Assembly (NCBI GenBank): GCA_947568835.1
Contig: OX387607.1
Span: 11,423,701-11,487,700 of the forward strand
DNA from: Protonemura montana
Lineage: Eukaryota > Arthropoda > Insecta > Plecoptera > Nemouridae
Length of the DNA: 64,000 nucleotides
Reading direction: 5' to 3'
Positions 22,553 to 35,770 of the stretch are shown piece by piece. Within the stretch, counting starts at the first letter, position 1; each line of letters begins with the position of its first letter. The notes beneath the pieces were generated by a model that did no database searches, was not told where the DNA came from, and worked only from the letters and a program-made list of their open reading frames with translations. Position numbers and translations under genes: made by a program.

Positions 22553-25137
22553 ACAGTTCACTGGGCTTATTAAAAACCACTCATCTAGATCCGGTCAGCA
22601 GGTTCAACAAAAAGGTTAATTCTAAGATTACAATCTTCAGTGACTAGTTTGATTAAGTAGTTAACGAAACGTTATCAAACAAAATATCTCATCTTATTGG
22701 CTGTTACTAAGGAAATAACAAAGTAACGTACTGTTAGGTGTTAAAAAAACCACTCAAAAGCTTATGTTAACAACAAATACACATCATCCTAGTTGCAAGG
22801 GCCTCGTTATCAAGAACTTGTTACCGTGAGTGATTTAAAACGAATCTTTGTTGCGACTTTAATTTAAAAATCGGCGAAGATTTTTGTTTTTTGAAAAGAT
22901 AAAGATTCGTCTCAATGTAAACGATGTTTCAAAAGTAATGAGAAGCAGACATTTTATGAATTATTTTACCAACGAAAGATATTATAGCAATGCGTGTGTA
23001 CTTCTTTGTAAAGCGTCAATAGGTCTTGTGTACTGCTCTCTTTAGAAGGGGTGAAAAGGTCTTTCGATGCGCTCGTCCTTCAACGCGACACGAAAATAGT
23101 CCGATACGATTTCTACAAGCCAAAGAACTCTCAAAAAAGTAAGACGCAATTAAACTCTGACAGAGAGGTGACCTTCGAAACGAGTTTGTGACTTCACGAA
23201 GTTCCCGCCAAACTTTTCCAGCTCAGTACACGCGCGCCAATGTTGTCCCGCGGCGAGACCTCGCAACATTCAGAGCTAAGTTTTCACCGCGTTTTTGGTT
23301 GTGCTTGTTTGCCCACTCGTTGCCGACGCCGCCGTCGGCGTCTAGCGTCTGTTTGCCGAGGTTAATTGCCGGGATAAGCAGCAAGCAACGTCGGCGCCGG
23401 CGTCGAAGTTCAGCCCGAAAATCCACAGTCTGGATTAACGGTGCTTGATTAGAGGCAGATGGGAAAACATTGCGTTCACGTATAAATTAGATTGCATACC
23501 TGATGCTATTTTTAACTTGGCAATACATCACGCACAATGACAAAGTTTGATTCAGCTGATCTTTTCTGATCCGTAATCTTGCACTTAAAGTGTTTTTTGT
23601 TTGTTTGCTCAATGCCAACAAATAACTTTCTGTAGTGGACAGCTTTTATGCACCGAAGCTAGTTAATGGTCATTTTGATGATAATGAACCTTTATTGATC
23701 CCAATTGATTGAATCGTAATTTTGAACAGGTCGGTTAAACTCAAGCATTTTGGAGAGATGTTTATCTAAAATCTTAAACTTATCTCTAAGATCCCTTTAA
23801 TCTTATTTTTCCACAGCCTAGAGACATCAGTAAATACAAAACTAATTTCTAGCACTTTGAAAAGGATTACTGCCAAGAAAGCAGTTCGTAGTAATGCATT
23901 ACTCATTGGTGGGTGAAACAAGGGTTCTCGCGGCAATTTAAAAATTATCTCTGTTGACAAGATTACTTGTTGCAGACTTTACTGTTATGTCTTTGATAGC
24001 TGATCGCGCCAGCTACAAATGATGACAATTTAATATGTATAGATATATTTTTTTTTAGTGTCATTGACCCTTTTTCAACCGCTTTCTCGGCCACATCTAG
24101 CAAATCTTTTGATAGCATTCAACCTGCCTAAGACAGCAAACTTTAAAGCACGTGCTGCGTGTGTCTGTGCGTGAAGTCGTTACGCAATGCGTATCACATG
24201 GTCAATTGATCGACTCTCTCACCAAGGGCGCCGAAGAAGTTTCCGCGCGGAGTTAGAAAATAGTTTGCGTGGAAGTTTCTGTCGAGGCCATGCCACGTTA
24301 CCGGAATGACGGATGAGTTCGCGGCTGGTTTTTGCCGGTGCTCGTTGGCCCAAGTCAGTTTCGAAGAACTCAACGGAAACTTAGACCGATAGTTATTTGA
24401 AGGCCGCCCACTCTCTTGACTTAAAATGTTGCCAGGCGTTGCTATGTAGTACTTTGATAGAAACTGGGATGTTTTTGAGCACACATTTTTTTCCCGTTTG
24501 ATATTAAAATTCCATTTTTGCATGCTAAGTATGTAACTATGCATCCAAGTAATGAAAAAGTTATGCTTCATGACGATTTCATTTAAAAATTCGAAGGTTC
24601 ACTTTGATATTTTTTATTGTTTTTACTAAGGATAGCTGTGTAATGTAATCCAGTTTTAATGACATAAAAATACTGAAAATTAAAAAAAAAATGCGATTAT
24701 AAATTTTAAAAGTCCAGTTTTGCGTTTACGGAAATGTTGACAGAGCTTTTGTCATAGTTTTCGTTTCATAAGTACCTAAAGCTAAAAAAAAAAATTCAAA
24801 TCTGTTATTTCCAAAAGATGATGGCACACCTAGCTCTGAATTTATCTGAAATTCTCTGAAATTAAAGTACATCGGCCATTTTGCACTACCATGCAAGCAA
24901 GGCCAACAAATCAGGCCGCCGAGAGTAATGGGTAGTTAGGGAAAGTACCGCCGAGCCCCAAGAGCGCCAAGAGCGCTCCTAAGCGTTCGCGCGGTGAATA
25001 TTTCACCGCACACGGGCGGCCTACGTATCAGGGGCCAAGGCTTGTATGAATGTCTCGACATTCGTCACGGTTCCTTGCCCTTTCACGCATCAAGGTGGCT
25101 CTGGTTTTGAAGGGGTGCTGTACGAGTGGTTGAGGGT

Positions 25138-25149
25138 GGGGGGGGGGGG
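25138..25149 (+). repeat. Oligo-G tract (12 G)
   Basis: Pure run of guanines following GAGGGT. It is the only long G run in the sense orientation of the gene. Confidence 0.9.
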
Positions 25150-25539
25150 TAATCAGGGAAATGGACGTGCTAAATGTGATCGAGTGTTTGCGCTCTTGAA
25201 ATCGCGAATGAGAAATGAGATGATTTTTTTTACCACAAAAGTGTGGTAAGTAAGGGACAGTGAGCTTGAAACGAAGAAAAAGAATTGTTTAGTTTTGGGA
25301 GTAAAAAAAAAAATACAAAATCTTGTAAACAGGAGTTTAAATTCTTGTGTAAGAGGATAAATGGGGCTCAGGTGAAAAAGGTGTGATTTGAAGTGATACC
25401 GCATTTTGTTTCTTTTAGTTTTGAAGGTAGTTAAGGTGGCGATCATTTTCATTAGACTTAGAGAGTGATTTTAGTCAGCACTTGTGTCTGGAGTGATCAT
25501 GGAAAATCACGGGTAGACACAACCTGGGTAGCCGGTCAC

Positions 25540-25870
25540 CTGAATCGAACGTGTTACCTCCCGTTTGCAGTGCATGGACATACGCACCTATTACCAGGAT
25601 CTTTCAAATGCAAGGTAGACATGCTGCTCTCACTCACTACTAAGATAGCCGACGACCAGGACTGAACCTAGAACCTCCTATATGCAAGGCAAACATGGCG
25701 CTCTCACTTCCAAGAAAGTAGGTTCCTATCTGGTTCCTATCAAATTCCAAGCAGAACCAGGTACCTTAGAGAAAAGAAAGGCGTTACTACTGCCAGAAAT
25801 GCTTGGTTCAAGAATCTAACCTAGATCCTTCTAAACGCAAAGCACGGCATTGTCACTGCAAAGATAGATT
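25540..25870 (-). repeat. Cluster of tRNA-like/SINE fragments
   Basis: On the - strand, related segments recur: TTGCCTTGCATATAGGAGG followed by TTCTAGGTTCAGTCCTGG near 25660-25715; CATGTCTACCTTGCATTTG near 25600-25625; a similar segment with GTTCGATTCAGGTGACC near 25535-25580; and a weaker match near 25815-25855. The GTTCGATTC and GGTTCAGTCC blocks resemble tRNA B boxes, and GTGAGAGCGCCATG an A-box-like region. Spacing is irregular (roughly 60-150 bp), so this looks like nested or tandem insertions of one tRNA-derived family. Confidence 0.5.
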
Positions 25871-26181
25871 TTTATCTGCAATTATCCGGGACGTTTTCGT
25901 ATGCAAGATATGGGTGCTCAATTTAAATGCGAAATCAAGTAAAATAACTCATATAAAACAAGAATGTCAATAAAAAATTTGAGCTATTCGCCTATAGCAG
26001 GCGCCTTCACCAGGCAGTTGTCTCCAGTGTATCAAAGAGCATGATGACTGAATGACATGAATGCTCATTTGTTACCCCCCTTATGACCGCAGCGCATTCT
26101 GCGAGTCGTGTCAGCAATCACGCGGGGAGGATTGCAATTCATGGTGAAACGTGCGCTGTTTCGTGACTCCATATTAGCGTG

Positions 26182-26251
26182 AATTCAAACGATCGAGCGC
26201 GTCGATGTGCGTCCTCTGCGTTGGTAATAACGCGCTCCGATAGTTTGAATT
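26182..26251 (+). repeat. Long hairpin-forming inverted repeat
   Basis: The left arm AATTCAAACGATCGAGCGCG (26182-26201) and the right arm CGCGCTCCGATAGTTTGAATT (26231-26251) pair along about 20 bp, with one mismatch and one bulge, across a 29-base loop. The size is compatible with a small-RNA precursor or a MITE remnant. No transcription evidence is visible. Confidence 0.7.
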
Positions 26252-28679
26252 TGAGTAGTGAATCGTCAATAAACAACAACAATTTGGCGATACTGTTTAA
26301 AAGTTTACCTATGCACACCGCTTCCGGTTCAAATATTTAACGAACATTTGGACGAAGAGAAAATAGTGACTGCTGGGAATGAAAAATGTAATTTATGTGT
26401 CAAAACTAAGTTTTCTAAAAATATCACGGTATATAAATTGACATTTGCATCTATTTTCTGTGTTTACACAGGTTAAATTTTCTATATTTTTCAAAATTTT
26501 AATGAAACGGTGATAATTTTTTTCAATAACTGTCCTGAAACGACGACAATATATGTCGAGTCACGAAAAAATCGGTCATAAACGGTCATAGCCTGTTAAA
26601 AATTGGTCTTAATTAAGAAAAAAACCGTCAAAGTATGAAAGACATTCCAATTCTGATTCCAGTCACAATGTCTCTCAACGTCTTCAATACCTGAACAAAG
26701 TTAGCCCAAGGAACATTTAGAAAATAAATAAACTCTACAGAGAAGAACTTTGGGAGTCCACTTTTCCCGGTTGTTGTCTATATGTACTCTTTGGCACTTC
26801 GGTGTTGACAATTCGCCAGAGATAGCGAAACATAATTCACTCCCAGAGATCTGGCAAAGGTCTTTAAAAACTTATTAACCTTTAGCGCAGCTACATTGTT
26901 TTCCCCGTGTATTTAATTAAATCTTTTCGCGCTCAAGATAAGACGCGGCAAAACGAACGAGAAATAAAACCTCTGGGAAAAACAACGTAGACTAATTTTC
27001 CGAGACTTTTCCTTGCACGCTTTTCCATTAAAACGTAATTCGTTTGTAGCAATTGTTTTCCCGCAAACGTGGCAACATCGTAACTGGCTTACACATGCGC
27101 ATAGGTTAATTAGATAAGGTGATACACTTTGGGCTTGCAAGGTGAGAAAGGGGCAGAGGGAGGTAATTAATTACAAAGATGACGATTATCATTATTATTT
27201 TTAACCTCCGTCGGGTTCATCCCTCCGGCTAATCTTTTTGTCGAATAAAAAGAGCTCGTCGAGCTACCTGCCACTCGTTGGCCAAGTCCATTATATGAGC
27301 GCGCTTTTCCTCGAGGATTTTCCGGCGTCGATCGCTTTTCTACACTCGCATAACACAGCACGCGCCTCTAGCACGCGAATGAAAGAAAATGTGGGGGCGC
27401 ACGAGATAAAATATGCACCCAAGGGACTGTGAGCGGAAAAACTCCATGTAGTTTATTCAAGAGCACACAGTTACAGTTAGAAAAAAAACGGATTCCAGTT
27501 ACAATTCGTTTTACTTCTTATCTGCGATAACTTTTCGGATAATTATTTTATCGATTTGACATTAAAATTTTATGTCACTACTGTCGATTCGCCATATTTG
27601 TCGTAAACCATTTTTTTTGCGAGTGAGCGTTTTTTGTTTAAATGTATTTTACATGTCACTGCCAAATGGATGGAAACTGAAGGGTCGCATGGCTTTGCAG
27701 TAGCCATATGTGGTAATTAACTCTGACAACTTGATCGGTACTGCAGCCGCAGATTCAGCGACTCTGTCGCGCTGACTTTGCAGGACTGCAGCGCTTACGA
27801 AGGATTTGTTTATCGCGTAATGTTGTTTGGCCGCTAGTGGCGCTAGCGTGCAATTGGTTTGTTCAAATGAGGTGATTGTAGGGCTGGATTCATAGATGTA
27901 ATACTAGCGGTCGCCAATCGAGGCAGCCGGGCGTCGTGTCAATAATTTAAACAGACGAGAGACGGTTGGAAAGGTCGGTCATGCAATAGTGTTTGCTCGC
28001 GTTATTCATGAAGGTAATTGAATGCTGGGGAATTAGTCGATCTACGTGGAATTAGATTGACGGAACATTAGTAAAAAAAGTTTTCATTATTTTAACAGAC
28101 AATGTGGTTTGCTTCCAGTTCCACGGTTAAATTATATGGAAAACATATTTAAAAAGCGGTGTTACATACTATAAACAACTGATTTTTGCAACCTTGCTAT
28201 TTTTTTTCCTTGAAATTGTATAAGAGTAGATAAATAAGGATGCACAGAATAGCAAAAAGGTATTAGCCGAATGTCATGGAAATGCACTGACGGAAAGTCA
28301 GTAAAAACGTTTTCATTATGGCGAAAGCTTACATTGCTTGAACTCAAAAACACCGTTAGCCGTTGGAGTTTGAAAGACAAATATTTGCACGGGATCGTAT
28401 TTTTTCAACGTATTTTTTCCATCGTAAAATAAACGATGCAAAGCGCTGAAACAAAAAGCGAATTTTTTCTCCACGCACAGGTCGATAAAATTCAACTGCC
28501 ATCTGTAAAATCCGTCTTCGAACAAGTCAACCTCGTCTAGAAAATTGAGTATTATTGAAAGAATTCCGATGACAATTTACGATCGAGACGTTCGCCGGAA
28601 TGAAGACGATGAAGATGGAAACGAAGAAAATGCCTGGGCCCGATCACTCTAAGCTTGGACACTAAGCTTTGACTCAATA

Positions 28680-28745
28680 TCGTTTGGTGTTCTACCTTAC
28701 AGTGAGCGGTTCCGGGTTCGAATCCCAATCGACGGCGTTTTCAGC
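28680..28745 (+). repeat. tRNA-like B-box segment (possible SINE head)
   Basis: GTTCCGGGTTCGAATCCCAATC contains a perfect RNA polymerase III B-box consensus (GGTTCGAATCC) with flanking bases that can pair. The upstream part matches an A box poorly and no cloverleaf closes, so it is not called as a tRNA gene. Confidence 0.4.
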
Positions 28746-30162
28746 TGACGGTGACAAGGAGGACTTTCCACGTGATATTTTTGTTTTTCTAACGGATTTC
28801 AGTGCAAGAGAGCTATAAAATTGAATCCAAATGGCATTTAACTGGTAGATATTTTCTCGCAGGTCCGCCGGTGTAAAGTGGTGTAGTACCTACTTCTGCA
28901 ATATAAAATTGTGTTTGCTTATTCACGGTTTTTGTAACTTGTGCGCATGCTTAAATGCTTTGCTTACTTCAAAATTTTGCTAAGTTGTTCAAAATTTCTA
29001 CCTCAATTGACTAGATGAGGAAATTGATGTTCACTTTAATTTTTTAATAGGTCTTTTTTATGTTAAACTCTGGAAACTTGATTTTTTAACGGGTGAGGCT
29101 GGAGCCCGAAGCTAGATTTTATAACACTTAATATTGGAAAAATATGTCGTTAAAAAGAGATTTAATTTACAAATGCAATCAAAGCACATTTTTTGACACC
29201 ATTTTGATTTCGATTTTTTTTTCATGGCATGTTTAAGAATTTTGCGAAGTGGCAAAATGTCTTTTTTTAATTTGTTTTACATGAGTATTGTTCAACCTGT
29301 TAGGGTGTAAATACTTCTTGCAAGGTCCAAATAGACTTCAAATAAATTCAAACAAACATAACAAGGCTCACAACGAGCGTAGAATTGCATCGGACAACAC
29401 GCACAAATCAGGGCGTGATTCTCTCCGAAACTTCCTGAATTCGGAGAACTCATTAACATAATAAAGTCGAGCACTTCTCTTGGACCGTCGCCAGATGGCG
29501 CGCTCGTCGCTTGCCCCAGTTCTGTGGGTCACAACGACCAGAACGTGTCCCGGGAGATCGTCTACCAATTCCCGGCAAAAAACTCCGCCGGACAGATTTT
29601 AAACTCAGCATGCACATACACAAAAAATTAAATAATCAAAACCGATAAAAAAAACATATGAGTCACACGAGGAATATTAAACGTGATGTTTCCACGGGGT
29701 TGTCTTTTAGGATCTGACCTATTTTTTCGTCAACGTTGCTCACTATTTTTTTTAACATCGCTCCGACTGATCTTTCGTATAGTTTTCCCAGAAAAAGTTT
29801 CATCCAGTTAAAATGACTGACACGAAGCTTTCTAGCAGCATTCACCCAGGCAAGCTCAGTTGTGTTTCGGCCATTTTTATTATTGGTTTCAACTAAAAAT
29901 ACTGTACCATTTTTTGTTGGGGATTTAAATCAATGATTTTTCCTCGGTTTTTTTAGGAGTTATCTGAGAAAAAATATGGGTCCTGGCTCATTACCATAAA
30001 AACAATCAACAAACGAAAATGTGAACGTTTAAAATTGGCAAGAGAGAATTTGCTTGGTGTTAAAACGCCTCTAAAAAAAAGGATGACGCTATTCTGTGCC
30101 GGCCAGTCTTTGTGATTTCCATGGAAATCATGTATATCCCTTCCTAGTAAACAAGCTTCCAA

Positions 30163-30182
30163 CCCCCCCCCCCCCCCCCCCC
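30163..30182 (+). repeat. Oligo-C tract (20 C)
   Basis: Longest C run in the window. It is followed by more C-rich sequence (TCCACCACGCCCCCACCCCG), which has i-motif or, on the other strand, G-quadruplex potential. Confidence 0.95.
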
Positions 30183-33100
30183 TCCACCACGCCCCCACCC
30201 CGCCCACCCTGTTTGAGAACGCAAACAGTGGCCGAGGCTGAAGCGTGATAAAGCTAGAACGTTGTTCTGCGTTGTCAGCCGGGACGGTTCAAAAAGATAT
30301 TAGCAATACTTTTCAAAACTTTTATGTGCTTACAGAATTTTGCCTTGCCATTTGCGGTAAAATCTTGCACGAAGCAATTTATAATTTAACATCAGCGCAA
30401 AAAATCGGGGCTTAAATTGGTTTGCAAATGACGCGAAAATCAATGGATTTCGTAGCTATTTTCAATTTAAAAGAGCAAGAAGAACAAGAGGCTGCGTTTG
30501 TGCAACCTTCTATTACAATTCATCTAAAGAACTTCGACGTTTTATTTGAGAAATTAAAAATAACACAATTAAATATAAATGCCATATTTTGCAACCTTTT
30601 CAGCGGTAAAAGCAGAAAGTGCATAACTGCTCTTAGAATACTTGATACCGCAAACCTTTCAAAACCTGACATGACAGGATGTAACAGTAAATTCCATTAT
30701 TAAACATATTTTTTTAACATAAGAATATTCATTAACAAATTTTGCATTTACCAATTAGCAAATTTGTGATATAATATCGAATTTAGAGTGTTTATCGGCC
30801 ATTTTATATACTGTTTCTTATTCTAGATTGTTTATCAAAGCGGTACAACTTTCTTGTAGAATATGTTTTAATGCCCATTACCTGCGATGTTAAAAAATTA
30901 AGCTTGAGGCTGGATCCACAAAGCAAAGTTTAATTTTAGCCCCGTAGCTAAAAGGTAATCAACCAATTACAGACAGTGTTTCCAGATTTTCAGAGGTGGT
31001 TACCAAGCTGATAACAACTTTACCTCCAAATATATGGGTGCTGAGCTGATTGCTTTGTGTACCTTGGTGTTATAAAACCCTCGATTTGTGAACCCCTTGT
31101 CCTGAGGGAACAAACTGCCGCCAGAATAGTGACACTGCTATACGGGCATACACAGACGATTAGATCACTATTTCCCCCAGCCCCCAAACCACCCCACCCA
31201 AGTGACCTGGAGCATTGCCGTGGCATGGCTAATGGGGTTGCAGAGTGATAACTGGCAGTCTGACAGTGACCGCAGAGCGATTTTCAATTATTTAATCGGC
31301 AAATCGCTCGTCGTCCCAACGATGGATTGACATCGGGATCTGGTGTTCGAACAGGGATGACGTTGTCAAGGGACCAGGCTTCGGGTTACGTTCTCTTCAG
31401 GTCAAGTAATGGTCTAAATTTAGTCAAATGCAAATAACTGTGTCACCATCTGATTTTATCATTTGGATTGAGAAGATCTTTGCTCATCTTCACATCTTCA
31501 TTTTATCTTAATGGTGCAAAACTCGTACAAAACGGCTTAATCCTCATTCTGGAAATAAATCTTGATACCATTTTCTTTCTTCATTGAAAGCTACGACTCA
31601 AGAAGTTAAATTCAGGTCAAATATTAAAATAACTTGAAGAATAAATGCTCAAGATATAAAATATTACTAGGTTTTTACAATGTCTGTGCCACACACATAC
31701 AAATTTTTCTGTCCACAATGCCAAACCATTTTCTTAAATAAAACATGCGATCAGTAGTGTTTACCATTGAGAACCCAGCGCTCCCTGAGAGCTGTTTATT
31801 TGGCACCCCTGACCAGCATCATTCAGATACAGCATCCATGAAGTTGTTTACTGCCGCGATAGCATCGAGCGTTGACAGGCATTAGTGTGCGGAGCCATCA
31901 ACAGAGAACGCTGATAGCCATCAGGTTGTTGACATTCAGTATCGTTCATAGAACTTGCTTCACTAACCTTGGCTTGGCTTTTAGGTCACCAAAGCGATTG
32001 AAAATTAGACCTACTCCAGAGAGCTGTGATGTTTACGCACGGTGTTTTAAGTTGGTTTTCATGATTTTATTTGCTGGCTGTGCAAAGGTTTAGTAGAGAT
32101 ATCGATCGAAATGGTATTTTTAAAACAGCTAAGCCGCTTAAGCCAGACTTGTTCAAAGGGTGTTATTACACATTTAAAAAAGAAAATATATTTGTCATAC
32201 CTCTATGACAAGTTTTATGCATCAAACAAACGTATGTTTTGGTAATTGCATATACTTATGAAATTGATTTCAATTACAAGGCTTTTTGAGTTACTTTGGT
32301 TTCACTCCAAGTCAGATCTCATATTAACGCTAATCTTTCAACGCTTCTACCGAAGAGAACACTATTGGCTTTTATCATGAACTTGCTGAGTTTTCCAAGC
32401 TCCTGAACCGTCTGTTTCACTTTCATCCTGAATAGGCTTTTGCGGCAAAGCTGCTCGGTTGTCTCTTTGGAATTTCATCCACGCCCACGCAAGGCTTTAG
32501 GAAGTCAAAGGGACGATGTTACCGTCCCTTGGCATTGAGATGGTATCTCGAGTGAAGGACCTGCTTGTGAGACAAGGGGTGTCTACACAAGCAGCCCCAC
32601 CTAGCTTAATAAAAACCTAAATTAGCGCTAAATTTGTGAACTTGGGTAAAAGCTAAACAATATTGAATATGTTGTTAAGGCGTATAGTCTTCCTTTTTTT
32701 AAGCAATACAATGCATGGCTTTTGAGGATACTATCGAAACTTTTAAACAGTGCAGGCGAGAAACAAGTTTTTTGCTACACCATAGAATTCCAAATTGTCA
32801 ATGGTGAATTTCCGTTACAGAGAGAAAAGTCAGATTGTATAGCAAAATATTTTTTTGTTAAACGTAAGTGAAAAAATAAGTAATTATTTTTCCAAAAAAA
32901 TTCAGTATTTAAGGAATTGTATTAACCGTTACGACGAAATCTAAATGAGAAATTGCAAAGATATTCACGAAATATGTACTAATAGATCTTGGTATATGCT
33001 TAACTATCAAACAATTTTGCCAAATTGTTGAAAAAAATAAAAAAATAGTCTTTGTTGGGGCAGGGAGAAAGAAAAATTAAAAAAACGAAGTGAAAGACCT

Positions 33101-33764
33101 CTTTTCACGTTCGTAACCATGCATTTAGCAAAAATGGAAACCCCAATTCATCTTGAGTATCCTTATAGAATATCAGAAAAAAAAATGTTAGAATTTCGAG
33201 CTTCCCACGTACATAGTTGTGAAGCTTACGTATGCTGGACAAACGCCCTCGCCAGCCTCCAGCCAACGGACACTCGTTCACAGTCACGAACCTCTCGCCT
33301 TCGCTTTTGTTCGGCGAGTAATCTCAATCTATCGATTTCGCCTCCGTCGTCAGCGTCGTCGTCAAAAGATCCACGAGTTTTTACAATCACATCACGTGGC
33401 GCTCTCCCAATCCCACGATGACATTGACCCCGTGGGCTGGAAACTGTATCCAAACCCACGACGGAGTCCTGTCATGTCTTCGGGAAAGGGTGGCGGTGGA
33501 AGGGTTTACTCTGACAGATCTGCGTTATTTGAAAGGTGAGAGATTTTCGAAATCTTTTCAGATTTCTCGGTGCTTTAGAAATCATTTTTCACTGCGATTT
33601 TCTCAATTTGAGTTGGAAGGTTCTTTTTTAACCCGGTAAACAAGAGATTTCACTGCTTTCACCTTTCAATGTGAACAGGAAAACGGGAATTGAGGATAAG
33701 GTTGTCGAGGCATTTCACTGTGACATCCTAACAACTGGGATCAACTAGGAGTAAAATTCGTTTA

Positions 33765-33900
33765 CTTTAGCGGTAAAGTAAGAAGGCTGGCGATAATGTT
33801 AAGCTTTCTGCTGAGCAAGCGAGCCGGAAAAAAGTGGTAACGCTAGGTGCCACTCGATGGCGCTTGCGGCCGCCATTAAATTGAAAAATTAAATTAGAAA
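33765..33900 (+). repeat. Dispersed repeat, copy 1
   Basis: Shares GGTAAAGT, then a CTGCTGAGCAAGCGAGCCGG block, GCCACTCGATGGCGCTTG and a following GCCATT with 63615-63720, in the same order. The shared length is about 110 bp and it has no coding capacity. Confidence 0.6.
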
Positions 33901-35369
33901 ATAAGATAGAAATTCGTAATTAACTAAGGCCTAGTTTTTCCATTTTTAGTAGTTAGAGTGGGAGTTGAAAAAATGTTCATGAAAACTTCCAAACATATGC
34001 AGTGGAATTCAGGTAATTCTGTGAGATACACGCTCAATTCAGTGCTGAAAAATATTATACCATACAAAACATAGAACAGTAATAAATATAACTCGCAAAG
34101 ACGCAAAGGTCTGTCAGGTTTATTTTTAACGACTCTTCCATCGAGGCAAGTTATGTGGGTCGGTGATTTGAAAAAATTCTAAAGTCATCGTTATCAGCCG
34201 TACAGAATCACGAGAAAATCCACGGGGGACCATCTCAACGATACACCCCTCCTACTATCCCGCTGCCACCCACTGAGTTTTCTGACCCGGTTTTCTCGAC
34301 ACGGGCGTAGAATTTCCTGCGACCGAGTTTGCCCGCCTGCAAGTGACATTCAGTGTCGTCGGCGTCGTCGGCGTCGTCATCAGAGACTCTTGCTCTCTGC
34401 ACAAAGTAGCCCCCTCTGCCGATCGATGAGATAACTACAGCTCGTCTTGTGCTGTATCCATCTTGCTCGGGTACTGATATCGAGCCCTATGCAATCCACC
34501 GTGTGGATCATTAAAGTGGATTCTGATATTATATCTTCCTGGCACCATTTTGGCACCTTTTTGTTTGTTAACGGTTAAACACAAATAACATAAAATAATA
34601 TTATAAATATAAATAATGCCCATACCAGTCGGAAATAAAAGTTATCTGCGAGGAACAACGAAGTAAAAATGTGTTGGCTCTCAAAAAAGGCGACTCTGCC
34701 TAGAAGCAACCATCATGTTGTTGTTAAAGCAGTTAGTTGTTCGGTAATATTCGCAATTACATTAGCAATGGGTCTTTCACTTGTACTTGAAGCTAATAGT
34801 TTTACTAAGTACCAACTCTGGTGCGACTTTAAGAACTAGCATCAAAGTTTCTTCAAAATTTCAAAGTCTATTAACAGGCATTGAAACTAACTATGGTATT
34901 GTTTACGACAAAAACTGCTCCGTTACGATGATATCGTTACCCATATGGTGTAGCCAAGAACAATCGCGAATTTTAGTCCCCAAACCTTCCAAATATTATC
35001 ACAACCTATACTCTAATTAACTAATTGAGCCAACTAGTAATTAATTATAAACAATCCCTCGCTGCTCTCGCTTCGTAATTTGCGTTTCGAACGCATCGAT
35101 TGGCTTAAACTTTTCTCATCTAGTGCGTAGCGCAGAAATCAGAGGTATATCCCACCAATCGGGTGGCACGTTGCAAATCAAAACCGATCGAGTGGCATGA
35201 TTATTACGGGCGAAACGTGCACCGAATTTAGAAACTAGATTTCACTAATTACAAAATGGAAATCAATTTCAGAGTCGCATGCGTCGCAGATGCGTTCTAC
35301 GCACCGGGGAAGGTTTGTCTGCGCACTGAAAATAAATTGGAGTGCATTGGAAACGTGTAATCTAAGCCG

Positions 35370-35770
35370 AATGGCTTGGCGTGTTGTAAATACTGGTTAA
35401 CAGGCGTTAAGCAATACTTCGCTGGATCAGGTATTCAATGGGTGACCACTGTTCACATTACCAGTTTTATTATTCGGGAGAGAAGTTGGACGGACAAAAT
35501 AATTACAAAAATCTTATTTGTCTTGCTTATCAACCTCTCGACAGCATGGATTTGTGGATAAATCCTTTTGATCGAGTTGTTTCACCTTTCGAGGAGGACT
35601 TTAAGCCGGTAGTTAGTTATTCAGGTGCTTTTCGGCAAGAGTAGGCTACGTCCTTTGCAAGGTACGCTAACCCAGAAGTCCACTTGGAGCTCATTCACAG
35701 GAGTAGGATACATGCTGGGACCGGGTTTCATCTCGTTGCTTCTAGGCTAGGTTACGTGCATAATCATGGC
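35370..35770 (+). repeat. 5S-rRNA-derived SINE, head internally deleted
   Basis: Starts GGCTTGGCGTGTTG and then jumps to GTTAAGCAATACTTC, missing roughly 20 bases of the 5S-like head. It continues with GTATTCAATGGGTGACC, AGAGAAGTTGGACGG, a CTCTCGACAGCATGGATTTG block, GAGGAGGACTTTAAGCC and ACCGGGTTTCATC. The tail is cut. Confidence 0.72.
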
